DNA from: Hofstenia miamia
Taxonomy: Eukaryota; Xenacoelomorpha; Acoela; Hofsteniidae
Assembly (NCBI GenBank): GCA_900660155.1
Contig: CABFPE010000053.1
Span: 459,368 to 523,367, forward strand
Direction: 5' to 3'
DNA: 64,000 nucleotides
Positions within the stretch are counted from its first letter, which is position 1. Each line of letters opens with the position of its first letter. The notes beneath the pieces are model-generated. The model saw only the letters and a program-made list of their open reading frames with translations, was not told where the DNA came from and made no database searches. The position numbers and the translations under genes were made by a program. Positions 10,876 through 24,117 of the stretch are shown here, piece by piece.

Positions 10876-13612
10876 ATGAATGTTGATTACTCAAATTTGT
10901 ATTGGCGACCCTACAAACGCGGTTATGCTATCTGTGTCCAATGGGATAAAGAATTCAATCATCATGAGGAATTTGTGCCAGTTGAAAAGCTCTTACCACT
11001 TCAGCCTAATACTGATGAATTGAAAGGTGGAACTCCTGTAAAAATGCAATGGGGCAAGATATGGTGGACAGGATATATTAAGAAATATCAGGTAATTTAT
11101 TTTTAACCCTATTTCAAATGATCATGATCAGTTTTTATATTTACATTGTGGTTCATAGCTGTTAATTTAGTAGTCTCAAGTTATGGACCAACAAATTGAA
11201 GCATATTCATCTATTTCCCACAGTCCATTGAGAGGAACTTATAGCTGTTCAGAAAATAATCGTTCAGAAGATAAGAAATCACCTGAAACAGTAAAAAAAT
11301 ATAATTTAAATACAAATGCGTTATACGTATTTAGGATATTGAAGTCTCAGATGATTACCCCTCATCATCTGTTTACAGCCTGCGAGAACGACATTCAGTA
11401 ATAAGTTGCTATGACAATTTCTCAGAAGAATTTGACAGAAATTCTGAACAGGATACATCAAGCAATGAAGAATCAATTGGCATCGAGCTTAATGATGAAG
11501 TTTCTTCAACATCTGAAAATGAAGCTGATCATAAAGAAAACATACGATGGCGAAGGCGCATACAAGTTTTCCCAAAGTTGGATTGCACATATGTTTGAGA
11601 GAAAGCATCAGAAACTCGAACACCATTACAATATTATTTGGACTATTTTTCAAATGAGTTTCTGCAAACAATATGTGATTTTTCGAACATATATGAAAGA
11701 GAAAAATGACCAAATTCTACATTTACAATTTCTATAAGTGATTTAAGGTTGTTTCTTGGAACGACAATATGGATGTCACTTATTAAACTACCTGATACTA
11801 GGTTTTATTGGAACACATATATTCGAGTTCACCAAGTGGTAGATCACATTACTCGAAATAAATGTGAAAAAATAAAAGGAATTCTATATTTTTGCGAAAA
11901 TTCCAAACTTCACGAAGAATCCTCAAAAACACGAAAATTTAATTTACTTTTCAGAGAATTTAATCGTGTTGCAAATGAAATTTCGTACAAGGAACATCTC
12001 AGCATAGATGAACAAATAGTTCCTTATAAGGGAGTGAAATCTGGAGGATTGCGACAATATAATCCCCACAAGCCCAAAAAATGGGGATATAAGTTATTTC
12101 TCATGTGTGAAGAAGGTGGTCTCATCCATAACATAGAGTTCTATGCTGGACAACAAGATTGGCATAATGTAGAATTGGAGAATATTCACATAGGAAAGTC
12201 AGGGCAAGTTGTTATTCGCCAATGTCAGAAAATACCTTCAGGTTTCAATTTCAAAGTTGCTTTTGATAACTGGTTTAACTCTCCTGAGCTCATGATATAC
12301 TTAGCCAATAAATTAAATATTTACTGTATAGGCACAGTTCGCATCAATAGATGTAAAGGTTTGACATTTTCAACAGATAAAAAGATGAAAGAGCATGGAA
12401 GAGGATCATGTGATGAACGACAATGTGAAGAAAAGGGTGTTTTGCTAAATGCAATAAAATGGTTTGACAGAAAACCTGTTTATGTTACCAGTACATTTGT
12501 TGGTCGTTATCCAATTGATAAAGCAAAACGTTTTGATCGCAGTCAAAAGGAACAGGTTGAAATTGATTGCCCAAAAATAATAAAGACATACAATGCAACA
12601 ATGGGGTTCGTTGATGAAATAAATCGTTATGTATCACTATACCGAACTACGGCACATTGTAATAAACGCCACTACATCAAACTTTTCTTTCATTACAATG
12701 ATCTTGCTTGTGTTAACAGTTGGTTGTTATATCGGAGAGACTGTGAAGATATCAATATGGTGCCAAAATACTCTTTGTATGAATTCAAATGTTACATTGC
12801 ATAGGCACTGTCAAAAATAGAGCCCTCAGCAATAAAAGGTAGGTCTCTACAAGATGATGAAAGACATATGAAAAGAAAACGTGGAGGAGCTTCCATTCAA
12901 TTTCCTGTCCAAGATATACGATTAGATGGTCACGATCACTGGCCTGAAGCAGTACAACAGATCGGTCGATGTAAGAATCAGCTATGTNATCATGTGATGA
13001 ACGACAATGTGAAGAAAAGGGTATTTTGCTAAATGCAATAAAGTCGTTTGACAGAAAACCTGTTTATGTTACCAGTAGATTTGTTGGTCGTTATCCAAAT
13101 GATAAAGCAAAACGTTTTGATAGCAGTCAAAAGGAACAGGTTGAAATTGATTGCCCAAAAATAATAAAGACATACAATGCAACAATGGGGATGGTTGATG
13201 AAATAAATCGTTATGTATCACTATACCGAACTACGGCACATTGTAATATACATCAATACATCAACCTTTTCTTTCATTACAATGATCTTGCTTGTGTTAA
13301 CAGTTGGTTGTTATATCGGAGAGACTGTGAAGATATCAATATGGTGCCAAAATACTCTGTATGAATTCAAATGTTACATTGCATAGGCACTGTCAAAAAT
13401 AGAGCCCTCAGCAATAAAAGGTAGGTCTCTACAAGATGATGAAAGACATATGAAAAGAAAACGTGGAGGAGCTTCCATTCAATTTCCTGTCCAAGATATA
13501 CGATTAGATGGTCACGATCACTGGCCTGAAGCAGTACAACAGATCGGTCGATGTAAGAATCAGCTATGTAGATCAAGAACATATTTCAAATGTGTACAGT
13601 GCACTGTTCACA
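10876..13612 (+). pseudogene. piggyBac (PGBD-like) transposase, three exons, inactivated
   Basis: Exon 1 (10876-11091) starts MNVDYSNLYWRPYKRGYA and ends at a GTAATT donor. A second exon runs from about 11175 to 11289. Exon 3 begins after TTTAG at 11335 with DIEVSDDYPSSSVYSLRER. It continues through PLQYYLDYFSNEFLQTI and LFLGTTIWMSLIKLPDTR. The three catalytic Asp of DDE_Tnp_1_7 are visible in SIDEQIVPYKG, VAFDNWFNS and MGFVDEINR (usually MGGVD). A C-terminal Cys-rich domain (CKNQLCRSRTYFKCVQC) closes it at about 13545-13600. TGA at about 11595, TGA at about 11702 and TAG near 12802 interrupt one otherwise continuous frame. The element is recent but dead. Confidence 0.85.
12989..13568 (+). 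repeat. Second copy of transposase 3' part after a single N
   Basis: Repeats 12404-12987 with about a dozen base differences (for example IKWFDRKP versus IKSFDRKP). The join is the single N at 12988. The divergence suggests that two different element copies were stitched together in assembly. Confidence 0.8.
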
Positions 13613-13906
13613 TTTTGTATTTCAAAAAGTCAATTGTTTCATGGCCTTTAATAATGTACAATCATCATATACTTAGTTATGATAATCAAATGTTTCTTTT
13701 GTGTAAATAAAATATGGCAATACTAAATATTGTTCACTTAAATTTGCTTTTTGAAGTTTGTGAATGATATTGTACAAACTTCTTAACTGCCCAATGAACG
13801 CTAATGTACAAACTCAGCGCGAGCAAAATAATTAGAGATTTGATTAATTAAAAAAACAAGATTTCGAAAACAAATAATTTAAGATGCCCTGGGAGAACAA
13901 GGTTAA

Positions 13907-15231
13907 ATCCTTCCGGATAATGATTTGAAGCCAGAAGTAATTGTAAAATTCTTCAAGAAATGATTTATTACCAATGAATGGATGGAACAGACGTAGATGT
14001 TTAATGGGGTAATTAAGAAACACCTTTCTATAACGACGCAATTTTACCCTACAAATGAAATCATGAGCGGAATAATTACTAGTGTCTTATTATTACATTC
14101 TAAGAGGTGGTGAGAAGTTTCCGCATATAATTTTTAGACTATATAAACGCTTTTAAAAATGGAAAGGAAATAATTTTATTGGAAATTATATTTTATGGGT
14201 CCCTATGATATTAATCCCACATAGCTACATAACAGACTCTTCGTTACAATGAAAATATGATGCCATTCTGCTTAGTCATTAATAAATGCAGCGAATATAT
14301 GTATACATGTATTCAAAAATTTTTATAATTTTAAAAAGATGAAAAGGCCCCACGTAGTATATTTGACACTAAGATAAAGTTGATATAGATAAAGGATAAA
14401 TTATTTACAAAAGATAAAAGAAAGCAAATTATAACACAAAATATGAAAGCACCAAAATAAAATTAAGGGAAATAGCAAAAGCACCGCTAAGCGGCAAAGA
14501 ATTCCCAAATGCCACAGGATTTACTTCTGCTAAGGTAGAATCCTCCAGATTTGAAGAGGTGTAGAGTTGCCGAGTTTGAATGTCTAAAAAGATTAATTCA
14601 AAGCTACAACTTATTACGTATAACACAATAGTTCAAAACATTAGAAAGTTTTATTATAGAGTTAATTAAAACATGAGTATTGAAAATATATTTGTGCGCA
14701 TGATCACTTCTTTCGGAAAAAGTTACTGACGAGTAAAATTTGAAGTACAAAATTAGTTTTGGTATGCAAAAATACGAATATAGAGAAATTGAACAGCAGA
14801 AACAGCGAATAGATTTTTGCCGTTATATAATATACATGTACATCGGAGTATTTAAGCGAAAACAGTGCTGAATAAACGGTAGAAATTAACAATTATTGAG
14901 AAATTACTTCATATTTTAGTACCTCAATAACTCAATTTTTACGAAACTTTTCACAATTTTATCCAAATTTCAATCAATTAAAAAGTGTTTAGACTGACCT
15001 CTCATTTCTTGTATTTATCCGGCATTGTCTATAAGCTACAAAAGCAACTACATAAAAACAGCCAATCGTATCGCAAAATTCTATTCAATTACTGCTAGAT
15101 TTCTTTGCGTGTGTTTCCCCATGGATCTCTGTAGCATAATAGACCTCCATGGTTTTCACATGCACGCTAGAGGGGATGAAAAATATATCGTTAGTCGCAT
15201 TGAGCTAATAATTGCATTTGATTGGTTAACC
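13907..15231. other. No gene seen
   Basis: AT-rich sequence between mobile elements. I find no conserved reading frame or terminal repeat. Confidence 0.55.
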
Positions 15232-15498
15232 CAATGGTTCTCAACCTTTCTTGGACTGTGACCACCAATACTGTTTCCAATGTGGGGGCGACTCCCAACG
15301 AAATATTGTCGACTACTTCCTCAATATTTAAGCTATTTCGACAGCTTTGGTATCATTTTAAACGTCTTTTCTAGATCAAAGCAAAAATTCAAGCTTCTAA
15401 TAACATGAAAAATTTGAAGGATTTATTGAAAAAAATTCCGAGGAACGAGGCGACCCCTTGCAAATGATCATTTGCACCCCTCAAGTTGAGAACCGCTG
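15232..15498. mobile_element. Short hAT-type element (GGTTCTCAAC ends)
   Basis: Starts CAATGGTTCTCAACC; the complement of its end is CAGCGGTTCTCAAC. These are classic ends of hAT nonautonomous elements. The 8-bp flanks GGTTAACC and GTTTACAC agree at 5 of 8 positions, so it is an old insertion. About 267 bp, no ORF. Confidence 0.65.
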
Positions 15499-15569
15499 GT
15501 TTACACGATTGTTGCGCAATTCACACTATGCATTGTTGTTGCTTCGTTACGCAGTTATTCATTTACAGA

Positions 15570-17130
15570 GAGTGATGGTGTTCAACTAGGATAAATTCTT
15601 TACGTTTGCATCTGATAAGTTAGATGCGCCTTGCAAATTATGTGGACCCTTCTAAGAACCTAAAAGCTTCATAATGAAAAGCAAATATAATTTTCAGCAA
15701 CACAAAGCTTGAACACAGTGAACATTTCCGACAAGAAATTTTGGAACGTCTCAGAGGGCAAACGACATTGAAAGTTGCTCATGGCGCACTTAAATCACAA
15801 CTTTCTCTATTTTGAAGCAGGATCCATTAATAGTGCAGTTTTAAACAATTTAAACATTTAATGTCAGGATTACTACTATAGAGGGATTCAGAAACTTTAT
15901 GAATGTTGTTGAAAGCCGATACACAAAATCACTTCTTAACCAGTCATCAAAATATTATAGAAAATCGCAAGAGAACATCAGAGTAAATTAGTCAAGAAAT
16001 TAAATTTTAATCACTATTCTCTATTACTAAATGAGTGGACTGGTAGAAACAGAATGGCCTATCTTGGATGGAGCGCCAGCTTATTTTTTACAAAGAAACA
16101 GTTTCAAATCGAATTATTATTCTTTGAGCCGATGAACGGAAGTGATACTATTTCAATTGTATCCAAATCAAGGGATGTTTTGGATATTCTTGGAATACAG
16201 AAAATGCCGTTTCGGTTCACTTTCAATGACGCATCGTTTGAGGAAACTTGTGAGGATGAATTTGACGACCCTGAAATTCGCATTTACAGTGAACACAACG
16301 ATGTGGTTACAAAATGTGCTGCTCATTTGCTATAATTGGTGGTATCTGATGGGCTTAAGGAAACAAACTCTTATACGAAAAAAAGAAAAATAATAACCAA
16401 GTGTCAACAAATCAAGTCGGATGCTAAGTCATCAAAGTTCTGTGAAAAATTGAGAAAAGAATAAAGCAGAAGGTGGAAGACAACTTGACATTATTGATGA
16501 TTGAATCTATCACATGTCTGCTTCTATCGGTGAATGATTCTCTTAAGGTAATATTGATAAATTAAAATTTCGCGTGTATACAACTAGTTTTTTAGGCAGC
16601 GAAAAGAGATGCTCTTGTGATAGATATTGACAAAGTGGATATTCTGAAATAGCTCACAAATTTGTTGTTTTTCTGAATGCAACCAATGAAATAGAGTGAC
16701 AAAGTGACAATTGATTTGGTTATGCCAACTATTATGCCACTTAAAAAAGGTATACTCATTGCATGAAGGATTACCTACATTCAACATTCATATGATAGCA
16801 ACAATTTTGGATTTAACAATGAAGGTTTCATTCTGTGACGATGCCGGATACTTTTTGATATTGAAATCTGTCGATTGATATTTCTCAAATAAAGAAAAAA
16901 ATTCATCTTAGCTAAAAAAATATACCATCTGATGTCATTGCCATTAACCAATCGACAACTTATTCATCTGCACCTACAGAGAAGCGCCCTCGCTTATCAG
17001 ATTATAAAAAGACATGCATCAATTTACCAACTTCTACCTCAGAGGATGCAAAAATATATCTCCCAGTTTCCTTAGTCATGAACAATTACGACCGCATGCG
17101 AAAATTGTAATATTGTTATTTTTCTTTGTC
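15570..17130 (+). pseudogene. Decayed hAT transposase with BED-type zinc finger
   Basis: Fragments in several frames fit a BED-finger hAT transposase. SDKLDAPCKLC and later NFQQHKA near 15610-15710 look like the BED finger. LNQSSKYYRKSQENIR and the open stretch 16054-16335 (IQKMPFRFTFNDASFEETCE) would be the middle. Near 16730-16830, LPTIMPLKKGILIA and MIATILDLTMKVSFCDD match the ATLLDPRFK-type block. Near 17070, PVSLVMNNYDRM is visible. Many stops and shifts. I rate the family call moderate. Confidence 0.5.
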
Positions 17131-17290
17131 ATCAGATTCAGAAACATTAAAAAGGATTTGTTTTAGGTGTTTTACGAGTTAATAAGTGTTGGCTAAAATT
17201 TCATATATAAGCGGTTTAAGCGATAACCGACATTGAAATAAGCGAATTAAATACTCTGATATATACAGGGTGAACCAGATATAACCAGCC

Positions 17291-17605
17291 CAGGATGGCA
17301 AACGGGTCAGAGAAATATATTGCTTGAAGGATTCCTCTGAAATATTAGTGGAAAACTAACCATGCATTTCCATTTAATATACAATCTACTATGCTATATA
17401 AAACCTACTCTTAAATTAATGTTAATGACATTCTTTCATGTTAGTTTTGTCAAACATTTGCAAATACAACACGGGTCAAAAGCTGACAGTCTGACCATGG
17501 GTCTGGTCATTGGTTAACATATTATGAATCGGGCGGGTCATGGGTCAATTGTCTGAGGGACGAGTTGGGCCGTGGGTGAAAATATATGACCCGTTTGCCA
17601 CTCTG
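17291..17605. mobile_element. Short hAT-type element at the 3' end of A2M gene 2
   Basis: Starts CAGGATGGCAAACGGGTCA; the complement of its end is CAGAGTGGCAAACGGGTCA. The flanks AACCAGCC (17283-17290) and AACCAGAC (17606-17613) are an 8-bp target duplication with one mismatch. The interior has repeated CGGGTCATGGGTC-like motifs. At 315 bp it has no transposase. It lies within 300 bp downstream of the last confident exon of gene 2 and could affect its terminal exon or 3' UTR. Confidence 0.8.
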
Positions 17606-17866
17606 AACCAGACACTCTTCAATCAGTCCCAACTCCCAAACTATACCGACGATTACGCTGAAATTTCGCATATATACGCGCTTTGTATGCTTTTGTATAT
17701 ACTCTAGATATGTACATTTTTTGTGCATTAAACATATATATGAAATTTTTTTAAAAAACTTGTCTTTTCCCATAATTCATTGTAAGATATATATATATAT
17801 ATATATATATATGTAATAAAATATTATTACTACAAAGAAAATCAAAGTTGTGTAAGAAATTAATAC

Positions 17867-17969
17867 CTGGATTATAATAGTCACTCAGCGTCATCACGGC
17901 AGGCTTAACAGCAGCAACATCTGAACCTCGTGGAAATTCAATTATCACGCAAGTATCGCTTGTTAATAA
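17867..17969 (-). CDS. A2M/TEP gene 2, exon: end of receptor-binding domain
   Basis: Reads [20 protein letters not shown], then [14 protein letters not shown]. It continues YFDT of the previous exon, giving the family pattern YFD-LLTS-TC. Acceptor GTTTAG is just above 17969, and donor GTATTAAT lies just below 17867. It is 103 bp, the same as gene 1 exon 3696-3798. The stop codon must lie in a further exon. One option is an ORF reaching down to 17522 (YIQKHTKRVYMRNFSVIVG...), but this runs into the hAT element at 17291-17605 and is not trusted. Confidence 0.87.
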
Positions 17970-20901
17970 CTAAACACATTAAACGTAAGATCTGTTTGAT
18001 TTAAAAGTTAGTCGCACAATGTTTTAGCATTATCACTTCACGTACAAACATACATATGGAAGAAAAGTTATGTTGTTTACAGTTTACTTGCATCACCAAT
18101 AAAGTAAGAAGAAGTGGATAAATCTAGGTCAACATCTAATGCTTGATTGCATACCTTAGCATGCTTACTAGGTCAGAAAGCGAGTAAGGCGTACTAGAGA
18201 ATGCCTTTTCAAAAATCAATATATTTAGGTAAAAATCAATAAAACAAAGAGCAAATTCTAGCGACAGGGAATTGGAAAGAGTACTGACAAACAATACTGA
18301 AATACAGGTATGCCATAAAGTCATTCAGAGAAGTACATTGCACTTAGGCGCTATTGTTAATGCTAAATTATTGTAAATGTCATTTGATTGTATACACAGA
18401 TAAGGGATTTGTGCTGCATATTTCATTCTTGTATTTATTGTATTGCAGCTTATGTCCAGTGATAAAAAAACGTTACATCCCTTATTCATTATTGTTATCG
18501 AAGTGTCAATTCACTAGTAGCTGTGTTACAATATTGGTTATGAACACTGGTTCATATTGTGCAAAAATTTAACAAGACTCGTTGGATAGGCCACATGCCT
18601 TGATCTGGAAGGCTATCAATGTTGGCAGAGGTCAAGATAAAGGCACATTACCATATAAAATCAACACACATTTGCTAAAGGATCCAGGCAAAAAATTTCA
18701 TTGAATTAGAGATACCATAGTCACTTTGTAGTATACAAGTAGAATGGTGCACCAGTACATCTTGCAACAATAGTAAAAAATAATTCTTTTAAAGAATTTT
18801 GGGGCTTCCATAATCAGCATACAGGTTCACCAGCCCTGACCTCAAAAGTTGCCCTTCCTCTGAGCTAATAAATACTGGTTGGGGGCATGCTGAAATCAAA
18901 TTTATGGCCAACTCCCCACATCTTTAAATGAGATAAAGATGCGCCGCCAATGCAAGACAGCTCTCAGCAGATCATTTGCAGATTGCTGTGAGCAATTTAC
19001 CGATTATTCTAAATGCTGTGTTGTAGGGCGAAAGAAATCATTTTGAAAATTTGCTGCAACCTTTACATAAATTCCATATATAATTCTTTACAACAATATA
19101 TGCTTCACCCATATTTGCCATCTTCTTTACTATTTATAGGAATCTTATTTTGCTGCAAAACTTTATGGCTTACCTATACATAAAAACATAGAACGCAACA
19201 TTATGAAATTCATTTTAGTTTTAAAATGTTTTGGTATGGTACGCCTGCGATATACACGTTTACAATTTAAACAATCAAGTAGATTTATAAAACCATACGA
19301 ATATAAAGAAATACTAACGGTGTCAAAGTATAGCGCCAAATTATTCTCAAAGCTCTCCACTTTCTTGAGTAATCTGATGCTGTCAAAATTAACTACAGCA
19401 TTATCAGGATCAAAACTCAATCCTGATAATGGCGCAATCTCATAGACGACCATTCCAAGCGGGTCAACATCGGCTTGCGTATCTCTAAAAGGCATTGAAT
19501 GTTAGTAGGTAACACATTTATGCTTTACAGGTAATGTATGAGACAACCAGCCCGATATAACTACATTAAATGCGATACTCCAAATATATAGATTCCTATA
19601 ACACTAATTGGATGCGAACTTAATTTTCCCAAATTAGGCCATCGAAATGTGAATGGGAGCACTTGATTAAATAATTCCACTGCATTGTTTACTTGTCCCA
19701 CAAGCGATTATAATGTGCATGTGTAGTGACTTTAGACATTGCTTCGCATAATCATTAACATTACCAAATTTCAGTAAATAAATTGCTGCCAATCGGTATT
19801 ATAGTAATCAATGACACATACATTACCAATATCTATAAATTCAGTAATAAAATAGAGTACAAACATTTGAAATGCTGCTGTCAATAAATCATTTAAAATA
19901 TTCGTGAAGCATCCTACCAAAGAAAATCTACTAGGATCTTCGTTCACCAAGACAATGTATAGTGTGCCAAAAATTCTTAACACATCGTGAATATTATTGT
20001 TTATAGTAATTCATAGCATGTTAATATTTAGGACAGAATGTTTTAGACTACCAAAATGAACTTTTAAGATATTCAAAAAACACTATTTTTAAAATAATTT
20101 TGTAAAAATTTACCATTCGCGGTAAAATTTACTGCCCGAATTTGCTATAAAATTGCCTATATCTCATTGATATGACTGGAATTATAGATTATCCTATGAA
20201 TACTGGTTAGGTCCGCATATTGTTTTATTTTCCTTTAATTATTGGAATATTTCTTCCGTAAATGTAACAGTGTCTACGATTAACACTTCCCATATCTTAA
20301 AACAACGATAAATAAGATTTAACCTCAAATCATTTGCATTATTAATGTAACAAACATCAAAAAAGTATTGTGGAATATTCCATTTGTCAAATGGCTCCAA
20401 GAATCACTGTAACCTTTTTCTTATATGAATGCAATTCATTACAAGGATAATACATAACGTTTGATGAGCAGAAATAAAAAATAAACGTCTTTATGTTTGA
20501 TTTAAGGAGGAGGCTATTTCTACATGAATTTATATGATCTCTTCTTATGATGGTAAAATAATAGTTCTTTGAAATAAACTAAAAAACGTTGCACTTCGCC
20601 ATTCGGTTACATTTTTTAAAGCCGTAACTATAATAGATCTTAAAGAATTGCCGTTGGCATGCTTCATCATGTTTCACATTAAATAAATTTTCTTCAGAAG
20701 CTTTTAACTTCAACATGCCATTGAATATGCTGGAGTGACATTAAAAGTTTTGGAACAAAAATATAGAATGTTTCACCATTTTTGTACAATATTGCATATC
20801 TCCTTGTATACAGGAATTAAAGAGTTACTAAGATTTAAGGCATGTATAAAATTTCATTTTGACGCAATCTAAAATTCTCATTTCACATAAATGAGCTATT
20901 C

Positions 20902-20943
<42 letters not shown>

Positions 20944-23900
20944 GCGTAGCTAGAATATTTTTTACATGATGCAAAACACAAAGTTAAGTTTGATTCATAA
21001 ATTATATTCAATCACTATGAGGACTTGAAATGTAAAAGCTAATAGCACTAATATAGAAAACAAAAAATAGATTCGACGTGTTTTATTTTTAAAAAATATT
21101 TTTTACACATGCATCAATATCAGTTTTTGCGGCAACTTCACGCTCAATATTCATAATTGCAAGGTTGTTCAGACGATCTTCAGTCATTGTACTGCGCAAA
21201 GATTTCTTAATAAGATTCAGCCAAATAAAGCTTCGTTCAGCATTAGCATTACTGCATGCAAGAACCAAGAATTTTTCTATCAAAATCTGAATATTTAGCA
21301 TGAACGATAGAAACTTATTTACATAAAGGAATGAGTGAATAGGCTCAATTTTATTGTAAGATTACCTTTTACAATTTCGCATTTAAATGCCTTGTAAATT
21401 TCTCATTCTGAATTTGCACACATATGTCAATATCCTCCTTAAAAAAATTGCAAAGTAAAGCAAACTTCTCATTATTAAAATTGGTGAAACAATCAAAATT
21501 TGACGCAATTTTCAGAAAATCATCGAATATTTCACTCATTCAAACAATAATTGTATCTAGGATCTCAATACATATCTTCGTAGTTTCTACTAAATTTTGG
21601 GAGTCTCTGATTTCAGAGCAGTAACCATCAAATTTAGGCAATTCTTCATATAATGCATGTGGGGGTTAACAGTTATCAAAATATTTTCAAAATTGCCTCG
21701 CATTTACAAAAATGTTTCTTTCAGAAAATCAGTTTTCAGCTTAACAAAAGAATAGAGCATTTTTAACTTGTAATATCTTACTTAAAACATTTATTTTTTT
21801 AAAAAACAAGACTTAAAAAGAATCATCATATGATTTAGATTTTTGGGGAAACAATATATGCAATACAACTTTGTGTTTTTCTTTCACAAACACAGCCATT
21901 GTCTATGAAAGCCAGTAATTGTCAAATACCACTCACTGCCTGGCTGGCATGTGGGTTTATTAATATTTTGTTGAAAAAAAACTGCAGTTTTAGATATTGC
22001 CGTAGTTGGCTACAATCAAAACATTTCAGAGATGGAATCGCATCCAAAATTGTAGGATCCGATCCGAATTTTTCAAAGGATTTCAGTTTTCGATCCGAAA
22101 CAAATCCGAACATAACTAAGTATTCTAACAATAAATAAACTTGGACTTAAAAAATATTTATGTTTTTTTTCAGGTGAGAATAGAACATTTTAAGTGTTTC
22201 AACACTTTCTTGAGATGAAAAATGGGCATATGCGATATACCGCCGCGGAGGATAGAGTCGGGCTTGGACTGAGGTATTGGAAAAATGGGACGACTTACGC
22301 AATAGTGCATGCAAATAAACTTAAATGTTTTAGGTGCATAAACTCATTTCTCATCGAATCGTATGCAGTCATAGCCCTTATTAAGGCTGACCAGAGTTGT
22401 AACAGGCCGTGATTTTAAGGCCGGGACCGGCCCTTTAACCCATAAACAATGCCGGCCTGTTGCAACTGCTAATATTCAGCCGCAGGCCCGTCATATCCAA
22501 AACCTTTATAAGATTGTTGTAAATATCAAAATTAAGCATATAATTGAAAATACTAAAATGACAGCATCAACTGCACTTTTTTACAATAAAGTTTACTCGT
22601 GATGGCATCAAAAGTAATAGGCTTAAAATAAGGATGCATCCACTGCTGAACAAGGATTGTAGTTGAAATTGTTAAATTGTTAATAATTGTATTGCAATCT
22701 TAATAATAAATATATGTTTATGGTCCATCATATGAAAATGTGCAGCATTCCCCTCGCAAAAATGCAAATAAAACACAGCGTATTGTCTAAGTAATTTAAA
22801 GTTTACGCTGGGGCACAAAGTATAAATGAAATTGATTGGCGCTTGCTATTACTAATAAAATTTCTGAATTAATTGCAATTATTGTTGCTGTGGTTTCATT
22901 TTTTGATGTATAATCAGTCAATTGAATATAATAGTTGATTTTAATGTAAGAGAATGTATATTTATTAATACCATTTTGAACAATTCTAGGCCAGTTATGG
23001 AAAAATTTCGGTCCCGGGCCCAGCCCACTTAATTCTAATTTTACCGTCCACGTCCGGCCCTTATAAAAGCTGGCCCTGTTACAACTCTGAGGCTGACTAA
23101 GTAATTAAGTTTCTAGTCGGCCAAGCATCAGTAAGCTAATTCCCATGTTCCACAGTTTTTGTCCAGCATTGATGCGAAGTGCCTTTGCAATAGCAGGCTC
23201 AAATACATTAGACCAGGGCTGCATGTTATGCACATAACACAGTATGAGTTTGTCTGGTTTACTGCTACTAACTGCTTCTGCAGCTAAAATAGGCTGAAAT
23301 TATAACCACTCCCAACTAAATTTAATAAATTGAACTGCTGGTATTGGTAGGAAAACAAAGTGTAATAATGGTGTTGATTGATGAATTAATAAATGTAAAT
23401 AATCTTAATTGTACACCCCCTTATAACTGTATTCGAGTCGTTTGCAATGAAATTGCATTTGAAAGAGAATATCCGATTTCATTACATACGTGACGCAGGT
23501 TTGGGAGAAACTCGTCAATTCTTTTTAAATAATCGTATATTTGAGCGAGAAGCTCGAATATTATTAAAAACTTCACACAGGTGCCGCAGGTTCCAGAGAA
23601 GCGCGTCACCTGACTTTCAATGATTGCATATTTAAGAGCAAAATCGAATAGTATTATGAAGAATTTTACACACATTGCGCGTTACTTCAGTTTTCTATGC
23701 TAGGTTCCATGCATTCAACGGTGTATATGTATACAGATCTATTTAAATGTATTTTATTTCAAAATTTGAAAAATAAACTATTTAAATATATTTTAAATTA
23801 TTTTAAAGAAAAGAATATTTTTCAATGAAATTTAATTCAATATTTCCCAAAGAGTATTGATATACTCCAATACGACTTGTTATAGTATAAAAACAGAACT

Positions 23901-24077
23901 CATTCCAAATTAATTGGCAAAATGTTTTTTATTTGGTCTGTTAAGACTAAAAAGTCATTTTGTAATTGTAATACCAAACATTATACATATATCCGAGAAA
24001 ATGTATTGGGACGAAATATATTATATTTTAAATTTTTCAAAATAAATAATATATTTAAATTTATTGCCAATATATTT

Positions 24078-24117
<40 letters not shown>

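Larger units (their letters stand above)
10430..13902 (+). mobile_element. piggyBac-family element with TTAA target sites
   Basis: TTAA lies directly outside both ends (10426-10429 and 13903-13906), as expected for piggyBac insertion. The ends are inverted repeats: CCTTGTTCTGCCCA on the left, and CCTTGTTCTCCCAGG as the complement of the right. Inside lies one transposase gene on the plus strand. Perfect 18-bp palindromes sit near the left end. The interior contains a duplicated 584-bp segment joined by a single N at 12988, so the real element is probably about 2.9 kb. Confidence 0.88.

Noticed and set aside
17522-17773. Terminal exon of gene 2 ending at 17522
   Set aside because: The frame is open, but its 3' half lies inside the hAT element at 17291-17605 and its sequence has no family resemblance; left unresolved.
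21424-21624. Plus-strand 66-codon ORF
   Set aside because: It is the antisense shadow of the hAT transposase relic on the minus strand.
23100-23700. Possible A2M exon in the 84-codon ORF at 23421-23675
   Set aside because: Contains a decayed tandem repeat and has no family motif; the exons on both sides already join in phase.
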